DNA of 26,549 nt from an uncultured Lachnospiraceae bacterium (GTDB lineage: Bacteria; Bacillota; Clostridia; Lachnospirales; Lachnospiraceae): the NCBI GenBank assembly GCA_910585255.1, contig CAJUEI010000024.1, positions 1 to 26,549 of the forward strand, in the 5' to 3' direction. The notes under the pieces are model-generated. The model did no database searches and was not told the origin of the DNA. It was given only the letters and a program-made list of their open reading frames with translations. This document shows, in pieces, positions 1-7,397 of this stretch. Within the stretch, counting starts at the first letter, position 1. Each line of letters starts with the position of its first letter. The translations under genes and the position numbers were made by a program.

Positions 1-42
1 CGCTTCTAAGCCGCCAAGGCGAAAGCGGTGGGTTGGGACTTC

Positions 43-95
43 CTTAATGAGGTTAGGAGCAAGTAGCGAAGCGGATTGCGAATATCCGATTTAAC
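43..95 (+). repeat. Terminal inverted repeat, left copy
   Basis: Positions 43-95 match the reverse complement of 26497-26549 at 50 of 53 positions (mismatches at 46, 56 and 93), with a 36-base perfect core at 57-92. The core contains the short hairpin CGGAT/ATCCG around TGCGAAT. The two copies bracket the whole window in opposite orientation. Bases 1-42 lie outside the repeat and are GC-richer, with a CCGC/GCGG stem, resembling the structured right end of IS605-type elements. The repeat's nature is unknown: it could be an IS-associated end, a dispersed palindromic repeat, or the reason an assembly stopped here. Confidence 0.85.
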
Positions 96-157
96 TAAAA
101 ATATATGTGAAAAGAAATTCGGAATCCGTTCCGTTCCTTCCTCATAATCCTATGCTG

Positions 158-547
158 CTAATCTTTTCTGGTATTTGTGAGCTTCTCATGGCATAATGCT
201 ATCTGTTTTCTCTTTTTGTGATAATTACTGCTCCCTTTTTCTTTATAGGAAAGCTGTCTTTGCAGTTTAGACAGCTTCCTTTCCTGTTTCTTTCTTATTG
301 GGAGATTCTCGTACTTTTCCCCGCTTGATGTAATACATAAATCTTTAATGCCTAAATCCAGTCCGATATTTTGTTTCGTGTGCAGCAATTCCTTATGTTC
401 TGTTTCTATCATGTAGTAAATATGATCTTTATCTGTTTCCATATATCTGATAATCACCTTATACTTTTGGCATATCTCATACGAAAGTTTCTTTATATCA
501 TCTGATAGTTGTCTTGATACAAACAGTTTCTTTCTATCACTTTTGGC
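158..547 (-). pseudogene. IS200/IS605-family TnpA-TnpB chimeric remnant
   Basis: One open frame reads leftward from the HIT stop codon to a TAG at 158-160. The first part (547 down to about 390) resembles a Y1 HUH transposase: LFVSRQLSDDIKK, then KVIIRYMETDKDHIYYMIE, where the expected HxH metal motif (usually HIH) reads HIY. It then runs without a break into a TnpB-type RuvC-I segment, NIGLDLGIKDLCITSSG, with the following KKQERKLSKLQRQLS and HEKLTNTRKD stretch, and ends there. The TnpA N-terminus and catalytic tyrosine region are missing, as are the TnpB zinc finger and the RuvC-II/III acidic residues. It looks like an internal deletion joining the two transposase genes and is very probably inactive. 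The only in-frame early start is a GTG at 457 without a clear Shine-Dalgarno site. The family call is by recognition of motifs, not a search. Confidence 0.7.
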
Positions 548-996
548 TACCTTAACCCACTGTCTAAAGCCGGCGGGATTGCAGCCGCCTTATTTTCAAA
601 TTCTTTTACTAAAGCATCTAAATCATACTTCGATTCACTTTTGCTTTCCATTCCCAGTGTAACTTTATCCTCTTTATACCTTGGAATCAGATGAATATGA
701 AAATGAAATACACTTTGCCCAGCCGCAAGTCCGTTATTTTGTAAGATATTCATTCCATCCGCTTTTAATATATCCATCATTTTAGCGCCAAACTGTCTCG
801 CTAACTGATGGGCTTTTCCTACTGTTTCCTCATCCAGTGCAAATAGATTTTCTGCATGTTTCTTAGGAAGTATCAAAGCATGTCCATAAGTTAAAGGATT
901 GGTATCTAAAATAATTCGAAAGTCATTATCCTCATACAAAGTTCTTGTCGGAATTTCGCCATTTGCCAGTTTACAAAAAATACAATTATCAGCCAT
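547..996 (-). CDS. HIT-family nucleotide hydrolase (HinT-like)
   Basis: A 149-residue histidine-triad protein. The signature HFHIH lies at residues 98-102 and is followed by LIPRY, the usual nucleotide-binding and catalytic triad; in this family the middle histidine attacks the alpha phosphate of nucleoside phosphoramidates or adenylylated substrates. An N-terminal CxxC (Cys5, Cys8) matches the zinc-binding pair of HinT-type proteins. The protein should be cytosolic and dimeric. The start at 996 is preceded by AAAGGAG at good spacing. The last seven or so codons (ending SGLR) run straight into the transposase remnant that begins at the stop codon, so the C-terminal tail may have been trimmed or rewritten by the insertion. 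The catalytic core is intact. The exact substrate cannot be told from sequence. Confidence 0.93.
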   Translation of the reverse strand: MADNCIFCKLANGEIPTRTLYEDNDFRIILDTNPLTYGHALILPKKHAENLFALDEETVGKAHQLARQFGAKMMDILKADGMNILQNNGLAAGQSVFHFHIHLIPRYKEDKVTLGMESKSESKYDLDALVKEFENKAAAIPPALDSGLR

Positions 997-1248
997 AAAA
1001 TTCTTCTCCTTTTCCTATTTATATTAATAAATAATTTGTTACAGGAAATATAAAATAACCCATAACAAAACTTATTTTATAATCTATTTTACTCTAAAAT
1101 TTTCTCTTTCGCAATTCCTTCTTTTGTCGAATCCTAATCGTCATTTTCTCCTAAAATTTGACAAAGTGTCGAATTTTGTAAATTACTAATACTTGTTGTA
1201 GCAGATTTCTCATGCTACACTTAACAATGTTCAAGGAGGTTTATGCAT
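997..1248. promoter_or_regulatory. Divergent intergenic region with two inverted repeats
   Basis: This separates the HIT gene (minus) from the histidine kinase gene (plus). A perfect -35 box TTGACA at 1158-1163 lies inside a near-palindrome TTTGACA-AAG-TGTCGAA (about 1157-1173), without a convincing -10 at 17 bases. A second candidate promoter is TTGTTG (1192-1197) with TACACT about 17 bases on. It is overlaid by a perfect six-base inverted repeat GTAGCA (1198-1203) / TGCTAC (1213-1218). GTCGAAT recurs further upstream in the region. These are possible operator sites; no regulator can be assigned. Confidence 0.4.
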
Positions 1249-2025
1249 ATGATAACAACAAAAAATACTTTATCCATTCAATTTCTGCCATCGTCTAACG
1301 GTACTTATGAAAGCCGCTACAATATGTTACAGGCAGAACAGACTCAGATTCTTTCCAGAATCTCACATGATTTATTAAATTCATTAACACTGTTAAATAG
1401 TTCTTATCAATTTATTGAAGCACAGCATCCAGAAGCAGCTAATTTTCAGTACTGGACTGATCTAAAATCAGATACGAAATATATTCAGCACTATTTAAAC
1501 AGCCTATCTAAATACAATAAAGCTGCAGCATTAAAGATGCGGGAATGTGATCTAAATAACGTTCTTAATCAGGCAGTACAGATTTGTTTTTCTCAATACC
1601 CAGAAGCAGCACAAATAGTATCTCTTAAAAGTATCCCCCTGTATCTAAACTACTATGGAGATGATATGCGGCTTACAGAAGCCGTTGCACAGGTTCTGCT
1701 TAATTCTTTTGAAGCCATAAAGGAAAAAGAAAACATAAAAAAAGGAAAAATTACGGTTTCTTTCCAAACTACAAAAAAATTTTATAAAATTCGTGTTCAA
1801 GACAATGCCGATGGAATTACCGAGTCTTCTCTTCCTCATGTATGTGAACCACTATTTACGGAAAAACCGCAGCATGCTGGACTGGGACTGACAATCTGCA
1901 GCCGAATTTTTTATGCCCATAACGGACATCTAAAGATTGACAGCAAAATAGGCAGAGGAACAACTGTTACCCTCTGCCTGCCGATTAGGAAAAAGGAAAC
2001 GTCTGATCAAACTGACGAAGCATAG
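1249..2025 (+). CDS. Orphan soluble sensor histidine kinase
   Basis: A cytosolic kinase of 258 residues with no membrane segment and almost no sensor region. The phosphoacceptor helix carries RISHDLLNSL with His40. It is followed by a HATPase_c domain with an N box QVLLNSFEAI (Asn152), a G1 box DNADGI (residues 185-190; the usual DNGPGI with its first glycine replaced by alanine), an F box PLFTEK and a G2 box HAGLGLTI. The layout is closest to NtrB-like or Spo0B/KinB-type catalytic cores. There is no response regulator beside it, so its partner is elsewhere. I place the start at ATG 1249 rather than 1243, because AAGGAGG at 1233-1239 is only 3 bases from the first ATG but 9 from the second. 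Its 3' end overlaps the convergent flavodoxin gene by 41 bases. Confidence 0.88.
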   Translation: MITTKNTLSIQFLPSSNGTYESRYNMLQAEQTQILSRISHDLLNSLTLLNSSYQFIEAQHPEAANFQYWTDLKSDTKYIQHYLNSLSKYNKAAALKMRECDLNNVLNQAVQICFSQYPEAAQIVSLKSIPLYLNYYGDDMRLTEAVAQVLLNSFEAIKEKENIKKGKITVSFQTTKKFYKIRVQDNADGITESSLPHVCEPLFTEKPQHAGLGLTICSRIFYAHNGHLKIDSKIGRGTTVTLCLPIRKKETSDQTDEA

Positions 2026-2974
2026 CAAAATCACCTTTTGCCGTCATATCACCTTTCATAAAAGCTGCTTGAAAGCTGGAACGTCCTGCTATAATATCTT
2101 CTAAAATATTACAATTTAAACGAATTGTCATATCAGGATTTTCCAGCTTTCCATAGCTACATTCTAATGAATCTGTCTTGGTATTTAGCAAAATCAATTT
2201 CTTTTTATCTAACAATTCTATCTGGCAGCCTGCCCGAAGTCCTGCCTTTTTATTATAGACACGTTTAAAGTCTTCTAAGTAAGGCTTCTCTATATCTATT
2301 TTATTGCTTTCCATCATATTTTTATAAAATCCAGCAAGCTCTTCAATATCTGCCTTCTGTTTTTTTACATAAACATCGTTGGAAGCATACTTGGATAACT
2401 GCTCGCTTTCCTGCGGCGTAAAATCCATACTTTCCTTTAAAATATTCTGTTTAATCGCATACGTACTGCTTGGCAGTATTTTCATTTTCTGTGAAATACT
2501 TCTATATAAATCCTCCGCCTGTTTTTCGATAATCAATTTATAGTCTTTATTAATTTCAAAAGAAACAGAATCTTCCACATAGGCACAAAGCCCTTTTGTG
2601 CTTTTTCCTCCTAACATCTCCCATGCATTTACCAAAGAAAGCTGTGCTTCCCGTTCCCCATAAGTAGTTGACATCACAACCGGAACCATATAAATATTGC
2701 TGATCTTTTCTTTATCCCCGTAAAACCAGCAAGAATCTAAAAATACCTGCATCCAGCCATTTATTCCAAGCCATTCCACTGTTGTTGCCAATACCACTCC
2801 ATCTGCCTCCTTTAGCGTCTGCGGAAGAGCAGTAACTCCATTTTTAATCTCATGCAGATTATAGCGTGTAGTATGAACGCGAAGCTCCTCTAATACTTCC
2901 TCTATAGTATTCAACACATACAGAGTCGGATCGTCTACCATTCCACGTCCTCCATAATAAATATTAACGTTCAT
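1985..2974 (-). CDS. Flavodoxin-fold NAD(P)H:FMN reductase-like protein fused to SCP2-like domain
   Basis: A 329-residue two-domain protein. Residues 1 to about 165 have a flavodoxin/NADPH-dependent FMN reductase fold: an N-terminal strand NVNIYYGGRG, ADGVVLATTVEWLGINGWMQ in the middle (the region that normally contacts the flavin), and a helix-strand repeat after it. The C-terminal roughly 100 residues (LECSYGKLENPDMTIRL, then SSFQAAFMKGDMTAKGDFAML) match the SCP2 sterol-carrier-like fold, which binds hydrophobic ligands. The start overlaps the rhomboid stop by 11 bases and has a good GGGAG site inside the rhomboid coding end, so the two are translationally coupled. A role joining redox chemistry to a lipid-like ligand is inferred only. 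No catalytic assignment is safe. Confidence 0.8.
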   Translation of the reverse strand: MNVNIYYGGRGMVDDPTLYVLNTIEEVLEELRVHTTRYNLHEIKNGVTALPQTLKEADGVVLATTVEWLGINGWMQVFLDSCWFYGDKEKISNIYMVPVVMSTTYGEREAQLSLVNAWEMLGGKSTKGLCAYVEDSVSFEINKDYKLIIEKQAEDLYRSISQKMKILPSSTYAIKQNILKESMDFTPQESEQLSKYASNDVYVKKQKADIEELAGFYKNMMESNKIDIEKPYLEDFKRVYNKKAGLRAGCQIELLDKKKLILLNTKTDSLECSYGKLENPDMTIRLNCNILEDIIAGRSSFQAAFMKGDMTAKGDFAMLRQFDQTFPFS

Positions 2975-3983
2975 TTACTTCTCCCTCTCTCCCTTGATAA
3001 AGCAATATTGCCAATAAAACCCCAATCACCAATCCGCCAATATGTGCGGCATTATCAATACCTGGGGTTGTAATTCCCGTATATAAGATATAGACAATTA
3101 AAATTCCTAAACGAAAAATTGTCATATCTTCCAATTTTCCATGATTTTTTATTACTACATAAAATAAAGCCCCAATTACGCCAAAAATTGCACCGGAAGC
3201 ACCTGCTGCGACAGCATAGCTTGCAGTTATAAAATTATAAAGAAACGAACACATAGAAGCCCCTAACCCACTCAGCAGATAAATTAATATATATTTTCCT
3301 TTTCCTACTGCACGTTCTAAATTATCCCCCAAAAGCAGAAGAGAAAACATATTGCTGGATAAATGTTCAAATCCAAAATGCAGCCACATTGCAGTAAATA
3401 AGCGGTACATCTGCCCATGATTTACCATATACGGCACATACATTGCCCCATGCTCTATCATATAATAGGCATTTTCTGTATTTCCTTTTGCTTCTAACCA
3501 GAAAAAAATCAGAACATTTATAATTACAATACCACTATTACATAGAGAAATATATCGATTTTTCTTCTTGAGGGGTTTTTCTACTGGTGCCTCAGAAAGC
3601 ATCCTTTCAAAATATTCTCGTATTCCCATAAAATCAGAAGGCTGACTTTCATAGATCATTAATCTATTACAAAGCGTATCTACAATCCAAACCGCTTCTC
3701 CTGAATCAGCAAGCTCCCTTGCCTTTTTCATATCCGCAGTAAAAATTACAGATAAGATCTGAATCTGAAAAAATCCCTTTTGAAAAAACTCTTCCTGAAT
3801 CTGCCGAATCATCTTCTGATAGGAAGACCGGTCAAAAAACATTCCCTCCCTAGCATCACATACATGAAAAATATAAACCCTATCCGAATATACCCGATAA
3901 AACATCCTCATCCTTGGCAGATTGGACTCAATTTTATTAAATTGAGCATTTTCCAACATACTCTCGAAACGCTGCACAACCAT
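2964..3983 (-). CDS. Rhomboid-family intramembrane serine protease
   Basis: A 339-residue protein with a cytosolic N-terminal region of about 145 residues followed by six or seven hydrophobic segments. The rhomboid hallmarks are all present: HFGFEHLSSN (His207 and Asn211, the oxyanion side), the catalytic GASG with Ser263, and the base in NAAHIGG (His314). It should therefore be an active protease cutting single-pass membrane proteins within or near the bilayer. Firmicute rhomboids of this shape (YqgP/GluP type) often carry an extra soluble N-terminal domain as here. AGGAGAG precedes the ATG at 3983. The gene is coupled to the flavodoxin-SCP2 gene downstream. Substrates are unknown; membrane-anchored pilin-like proteins of the adjacent operon are only a positional guess. 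Confidence 0.93.
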   Translation of the reverse strand: MVVQRFESMLENAQFNKIESNLPRMRMFYRVYSDRVYIFHVCDAREGMFFDRSSYQKMIRQIQEEFFQKGFFQIQILSVIFTADMKKARELADSGEAVWIVDTLCNRLMIYESQPSDFMGIREYFERMLSEAPVEKPLKKKNRYISLCNSGIVIINVLIFFWLEAKGNTENAYYMIEHGAMYVPYMVNHGQMYRLFTAMWLHFGFEHLSSNMFSLLLLGDNLERAVGKGKYILIYLLSGLGASMCSFLYNFITASYAVAAGASGAIFGVIGALFYVVIKNHGKLEDMTIFRLGILIVYILYTGITTPGIDNAAHIGGLVIGVLLAILLYQGREGEVNER

Positions 3984-4008
3984 GTACTTTTTCTCTCCTC
4001 ATTTGACA

Positions 4009-4051
4009 TTTTCGGTTCCAATCAGTTCGGTTTTCTAAAATCCGAAAACTG
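4009..4051 (-). promoter_or_regulatory. Competing hairpins in the rhomboid leader
   Basis: Just upstream of the rhomboid start, the right arm CCGAAAA(CTG) at 4042-4051 can pair either with TTTTCGG at 4009-4015 or, with a two-base bulge, with CAGTTCGG at 4023-4030. The two pairings exclude each other. A TTGACA box on the minus strand at 4091-4096 (with a poor -10, TAAGGT, 17 bases on) could start a transcript that includes them. The function is unknown. Confidence 0.3.
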
Positions 4052-4100
4052 AATATCCCTTTAGTCAACCTTATCATGTCTGAACTTTGATGTCAACGCT

Positions 4101-5471
4101 TTAACGAAAAATGTAATGCAATATTCCAAGCACAATTTCACTTTCAATGGGAAGCTCCGCTGTTTCATTAGGAAGCAGCCGTCTTCCATTGACTATTACA
4201 CCATTAGTAGAATTTCTGTCAGTAATCGTATAGCTATCTTTCTCCTTTTGAATACTGCAATGAATTCGGCTAATCCCTTCATGTGCAATCACTGCCTGAT
4301 TCAATGCAGGTATTTTTCCGATTGAACAGGGATATTCCCTAATTTCAATAGAAGGATATTCCTGCTGACAAGAGAATAGTAGCCTATGTTCTTCTTCCAC
4401 CCGATAACTAAGCAGTACCGTTTTCTCATTGTAATCCGATTCTTCTTTCTTTTCTTTCAAATAGTGATCTGGTTCTGCTGCTTGTTCTACATGTGGTTCT
4501 GTTGGTATCTGTATTTTTGATTCTATATTCTTTTCCTCTTGATTTTGATGAAACGGATAAACGACTTCTTTCGTTATCAGTTTAGTTTTTTCTTTCCATC
4601 GCTTTTTTATAACAATCCAGATAATAAATACAGCCAAAGTCAGCACGATTCCAAAAGCTGCCAAATAAATAGGAGTATTTTTTCCAAACCATATATTCCA
4701 CACTCCCTCCGATGCAGCAAACCACAAAGCCCCTGTAAGCAGACAGCCTCCTCCTATAATATAACAAGAGATTCGCTTTGCCTTCTCCTCATCAAAACTG
4801 CTCTCTTCTGCTTCCTCTTCCATTATCTCACTCTGCACTCTTGGTTCTGCTGCCAATCGAACCGTGGCACTTTGGCCTATTTTTTCTTTTATTCTATTTT
4901 CTTTTTCTGCTATGTTGCCTTTTTCTTCCGTTTTTTTCCCCTTTAAAAGACACTCTTCTATTTTAGCAAATGTAAAGTTTTCCTGCATTGCTGCTTGGTA
5001 GCAGGCATAGGCAAGTGTAACGGCCTCTTTATCCTGATAGTCCACATATTCAATTACAAACTGTAACAATTTTCGCAGCTTTTCCGAAAATTTTTTTCCG
5101 TCTTCTTCATAATAGCAAAACTGCAGATTCCACTCCGGCAGTGCTGTATAGATCAATTCTTCAGAAAGACAGATTCCATCTGGCTCTAACATATATTCAT
5201 GAAATTGTTTTAAAATTTCTCCAATAGTATAAATTAAAAGCCGAATCTTCGGCACATCTAAACTCCCCTTCTTTACAATACTGCCCAAAGAATGTTTAGA
5301 AGAAATATTATAGTAATATTCCTTACAGCCATTTATCCGCTCAATCCTTACCGGAAGCAGTCCTTTGATTTCGTTTTGAAGCAGCATATGATCTGCCATT
5401 TTTTCTTCTTTTTGTTCTGTGCAAAGAACCAAATAATTTGCTTTTCCACTCCGTTCAAATCTACTTACCAT
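4101..5471 (-). CDS. DUF6382-FHA domain membrane protein of the Tad locus
   Basis: A 456-residue protein that closes the Tad operon. Residues 1 to about 175 resemble the DUF6382 region found N-terminal to FHA in clostridial Tad loci. An acidic/basic linker follows, then two membrane segments at about 234-254 and 267-288, another charged linker, and a C-terminal FHA domain from about 375 to the end. FHA hallmarks are present: GISRIHC (Ser401, His404) and RNSTNGVIVNG (419-429), the loops that contact phosphothreonine. This predicts a membrane protein with both soluble parts on the cytosolic side that recruits a phosphorylated partner, perhaps to control pilus assembly. No Ser/Thr kinase is present in the window. 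The gene overlaps the upstream TadE-like gene by 11 bases; its own Shine-Dalgarno site is weak, suggesting translational coupling. Confidence 0.88.
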   Translation of the reverse strand: MVSRFERSGKANYLVLCTEQKEEKMADHMLLQNEIKGLLPVRIERINGCKEYYYNISSKHSLGSIVKKGSLDVPKIRLLIYTIGEILKQFHEYMLEPDGICLSEELIYTALPEWNLQFCYYEEDGKKFSEKLRKLLQFVIEYVDYQDKEAVTLAYACYQAAMQENFTFAKIEECLLKGKKTEEKGNIAEKENRIKEKIGQSATVRLAAEPRVQSEIMEEEAEESSFDEEKAKRISCYIIGGGCLLTGALWFAASEGVWNIWFGKNTPIYLAAFGIVLTLAVFIIWIVIKKRWKEKTKLITKEVVYPFHQNQEEKNIESKIQIPTEPHVEQAAEPDHYLKEKKEESDYNEKTVLLSYRVEEEHRLLFSCQQEYPSIEIREYPCSIGKIPALNQAVIAHEGISRIHCSIQKEKDSYTITDRNSTNGVIVNGRRLLPNETAELPIESEIVLGILHYIFR

Positions 5472-5916
5472 GTGCTTTCTCTGCCGATGTCAGCTCCTCC
5501 TTTACCCTTTCTTTTACTGTCTGTATACGATGAATATTTCGGATAAAATCCGCCATATGAAGTTCCTCACAAACTGCCTTTGCATACACCTGTCCCTCAA
5601 TTTTTACCAGCTTTTCTTTCTCTTCTAGATTCACCGTAATTCTTCGCTCTTTTCCGTCTATAATCCCTGCATCTAGTCTTTTCTGTGCATAATGAAAAAG
5701 TTCTTCCTCTGACAGACGAACACACCGAATCATTCCGGTATCCTCAAGTATTCCTCCATGTACAGCTTCTAACGCCGTCTCATAACATACCGCTTTCTGC
5801 ACTACAACATCATGGGCGTAAAAAGTTAAAAACAATAAAAATACCAGTGCTGAAAATAAAACCGGGAAAACCAACGCTGCCTCTACTGTATAAAAAGCCT
5901 CCCATCTTTTCTTCAT
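5461..5916 (-). CDS. TadE-like minor pseudopilin
   Basis: A 151-residue protein with a short cationic N-terminus followed by YTVEAALVFPVLFSALVF, the TadE-type prepilin leader with a conserved Glu (residue 12) and a long hydrophobic helix; the rest is a small soluble domain. TadE-like proteins are processed by the prepilin peptidase and act as minor pilins or initiators. The start is set at 5916, where ATG overlaps the stop of the peptidase gene (ATGA), with GGGAGGG at good spacing. A longer open frame extends upstream to 6027, but it only re-reads the peptidase gene. The tight coupling to a prepilin peptidase fits the processing role. Confidence 0.87.
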   Translation of the reverse strand: MKKRWEAFYTVEAALVFPVLFSALVFLLFLTFYAHDVVVQKAVCYETALEAVHGGILEDTGMIRCVRLSEEELFHYAQKRLDAGIIDGKERRITVNLEEKEKLVKIEGQVYAKAVCEELHMADFIRNIHRIQTVKERVKEELTSAEKAHGK

Positions 5917-6347
5917 CCCAGCACCCTCCCTATCAGATAAGCCGCCCATAAAAAAGGGACAAACGGAACTTTGGTTTTCCTTCCTGCCTTTCGAAGCAAC
6001 AGCAATCCTCCGCAAACAATACTGCATAAAAACATTCCCATTAATAATACCGCAACAGTTTCCCTAATTCCCAGCCAAAGTCCCATTATTAAAATTATTA
6101 TCCCGTCTCCAATACCAATCTGCCACTTTGACAGCCATCCAAGCCCTATAAGAATTATCCCGGGCAGCAGTGACAATCCCCATTCCAATAGAGAAATCGC
6201 TCTGTCTGCTGTCAGAATTCTCCCTAATACAGCAAAAATTCCTGACCAAATAAGGAATGTTCTGCTGATGCTAAGCTCTTTTTTATCCTGCCACGCCGCA
6301 ATACTTAATACCCCTAAAAAGACAACTTTCCATATTCCTGCTGCCAT
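5913..6347 (-). CDS. A24 prepilin peptidase (TadV/CpaA-like)
   Basis: A 144-residue polytopic membrane aspartic peptidase. The two catalytic aspartates are visible: Asp21 in AAWQDKKELSIS and Asp81 in the GxGD motif IGIGDG. It lacks the N-terminal methyltransferase domain of PilD, as is usual for Tad systems. It should cleave the leaders of the Flp pilin and the TadE-like proteins next to it. The start at 6347 follows AAAGGAG. The stop overlaps the next start by four bases. A second, independent A24 peptidase is encoded at 14369-14791, so this Tad locus carries two. Confidence 0.92.
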   Translation of the reverse strand: MAAGIWKVVFLGVLSIAAWQDKKELSISRTFLIWSGIFAVLGRILTADRAISLLEWGLSLLPGIILIGLGWLSKWQIGIGDGIIILIMGLWLGIRETVAVLLMGMFLCSIVCGGLLLLRKAGRKTKVPFVPFLWAAYLIGRVLG

Positions 6348-6365
6348 CTCTATGCTCCTTTATTT

Positions 6366-7370
6366 TTAGCCTCCATTTTGTATACATCTCTTGCATTTCT
6401 TTCGATCTCCTACCTGAGAAATCGGTATCTCTGTTATACTTCTTTTTAATCCCGAGCATCCCATATCACTGTGATAGCGATCTCCCGTCTTTGTAATAAA
6501 TACTTTCCCTGCACTGCTCCCTGTATGATTGCGAAAGCAGCGTTCGCAGGCATAATACTTTCCTCCATTTTGATTCCTTATATATTCCAAATTATATAGT
6601 GCAACTTCATCTATACTTAACTTTAGATGTGTACAATTACTATTTGTATGATATACGGTTCCTGTTTCCGTAATATAAACAGTCTCTTCTTCTGTCTCTG
6701 CCTCCGTCTTTTCTGTTCTCTTTTCAAACCCTGTCCATGCCTTTACCCGGCAGCGGGAAACCAGATGAATCCCTGTACTTTCACCTGGAAGATAAGGAAT
6801 CTTTACTATATAGTGCAGTACCAAATCAATTACGCCATCTTCAGAAAGCATATCCCCTCCGCTAATCCAAACTCCGTTTTTTCCATTTACAATTCCATAG
6901 TATTCTAGCCAGTCTTCTCCTGCATAATCTCTTATCAATTTCCAGGCATAAGCACTGCTTAATCCATATCGCAGCAATTCTTTTATTCCTGGCTCTTTCT
7001 GCATTACTTCCGTTTCAGAAGAAAACTTTCCTATTTGCTCATAGACATAAGCATACCCTGCCAGTCTGCGTCCTGCCATATCTAATGCTTCCTGCAGTTT
7101 TATCTGTACTCCCATTATCATCATAAGATAACTAAAACAGGCGGTTAAAAAGATTATCATCGGCATAACAAATGCAGCTTCTATTGTCAGACTACCTCTC
7201 ATTTTTTGAGAGTTTTGAGAGGCAAAAGAGAATGTTTTTCCTGAAAGTTCCTTATTTCTAGTTTTTCTAGTTCTATTTTTATTTCGTACCTGGAGAGGAA
7301 ATTCGATTTTATATTTACAATTAGAAAGCAGATGGCATACCAAATGAAACATATCTTTCAGAAAAAACAC
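6366..7370 (-). CDS. TadE-like pseudopilin with C-terminal tandem Cys/His motifs
   Basis: A 334-residue protein. After an unusually long basic N-terminus (about 58 residues) comes RGSLTIEAAFVMPMIIFL, the TadE leader and membrane helix. The middle is a soluble domain. The last 110 residues hold two copies of a small module: VYITETGTVYH, Cys246 and Cys275xxCys278, then VFITKTGDRYH, Cys305 and Cys326xxCys329. Each has an H-x4-C pair and a CxxC pair. This module is known from C-termini of various secreted or surface proteins (related to the Ada metal-binding motif) and suggests metal binding or disulfides outside the membrane. The start is a GTG at 7370, chosen because GGGAGG stands 9 bases upstream; the ATG at 7202 has no ribosome binding site. 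It lies 27 bases after the TadG-like gene. Confidence 0.85.
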   Translation of the reverse strand: MFFLKDMFHLVCHLLSNCKYKIEFPLQVRNKNRTRKTRNKELSGKTFSFASQNSQKMRGSLTIEAAFVMPMIIFLTACFSYLMMIMGVQIKLQEALDMAGRRLAGYAYVYEQIGKFSSETEVMQKEPGIKELLRYGLSSAYAWKLIRDYAGEDWLEYYGIVNGKNGVWISGGDMLSEDGVIDLVLHYIVKIPYLPGESTGIHLVSRCRVKAWTGFEKRTEKTEAETEEETVYITETGTVYHTNSNCTHLKLSIDEVALYNLEYIRNQNGGKYYACERCFRNHTGSSAGKVFITKTGDRYHSDMGCSGLKRSITEIPISQVGDRKKCKRCIQNGG

Positions 7371-7397
7371 TCTGTTTTACCTCCCAAATTATTATTT

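Noticed and set aside
4539..4966. Plus-strand frames opposite the FHA gene, rich in Phe, Ser and Leu
   Set aside because: Antisense shadows of the Glu/Lys-rich linkers of the FHA protein; no ribosome site or recognisable domain. The same holds for plus-strand frames opposite the TadG, TadC and CpaE genes.
7200..7202. ATG 7202 as start of the TadE-like Cys/His protein (immediately before its leader helix)
   Set aside because: It would give a more usual short leader, but no Shine-Dalgarno site precedes it, whereas the GTG at 7370 has GGGAGG at 9 bases.
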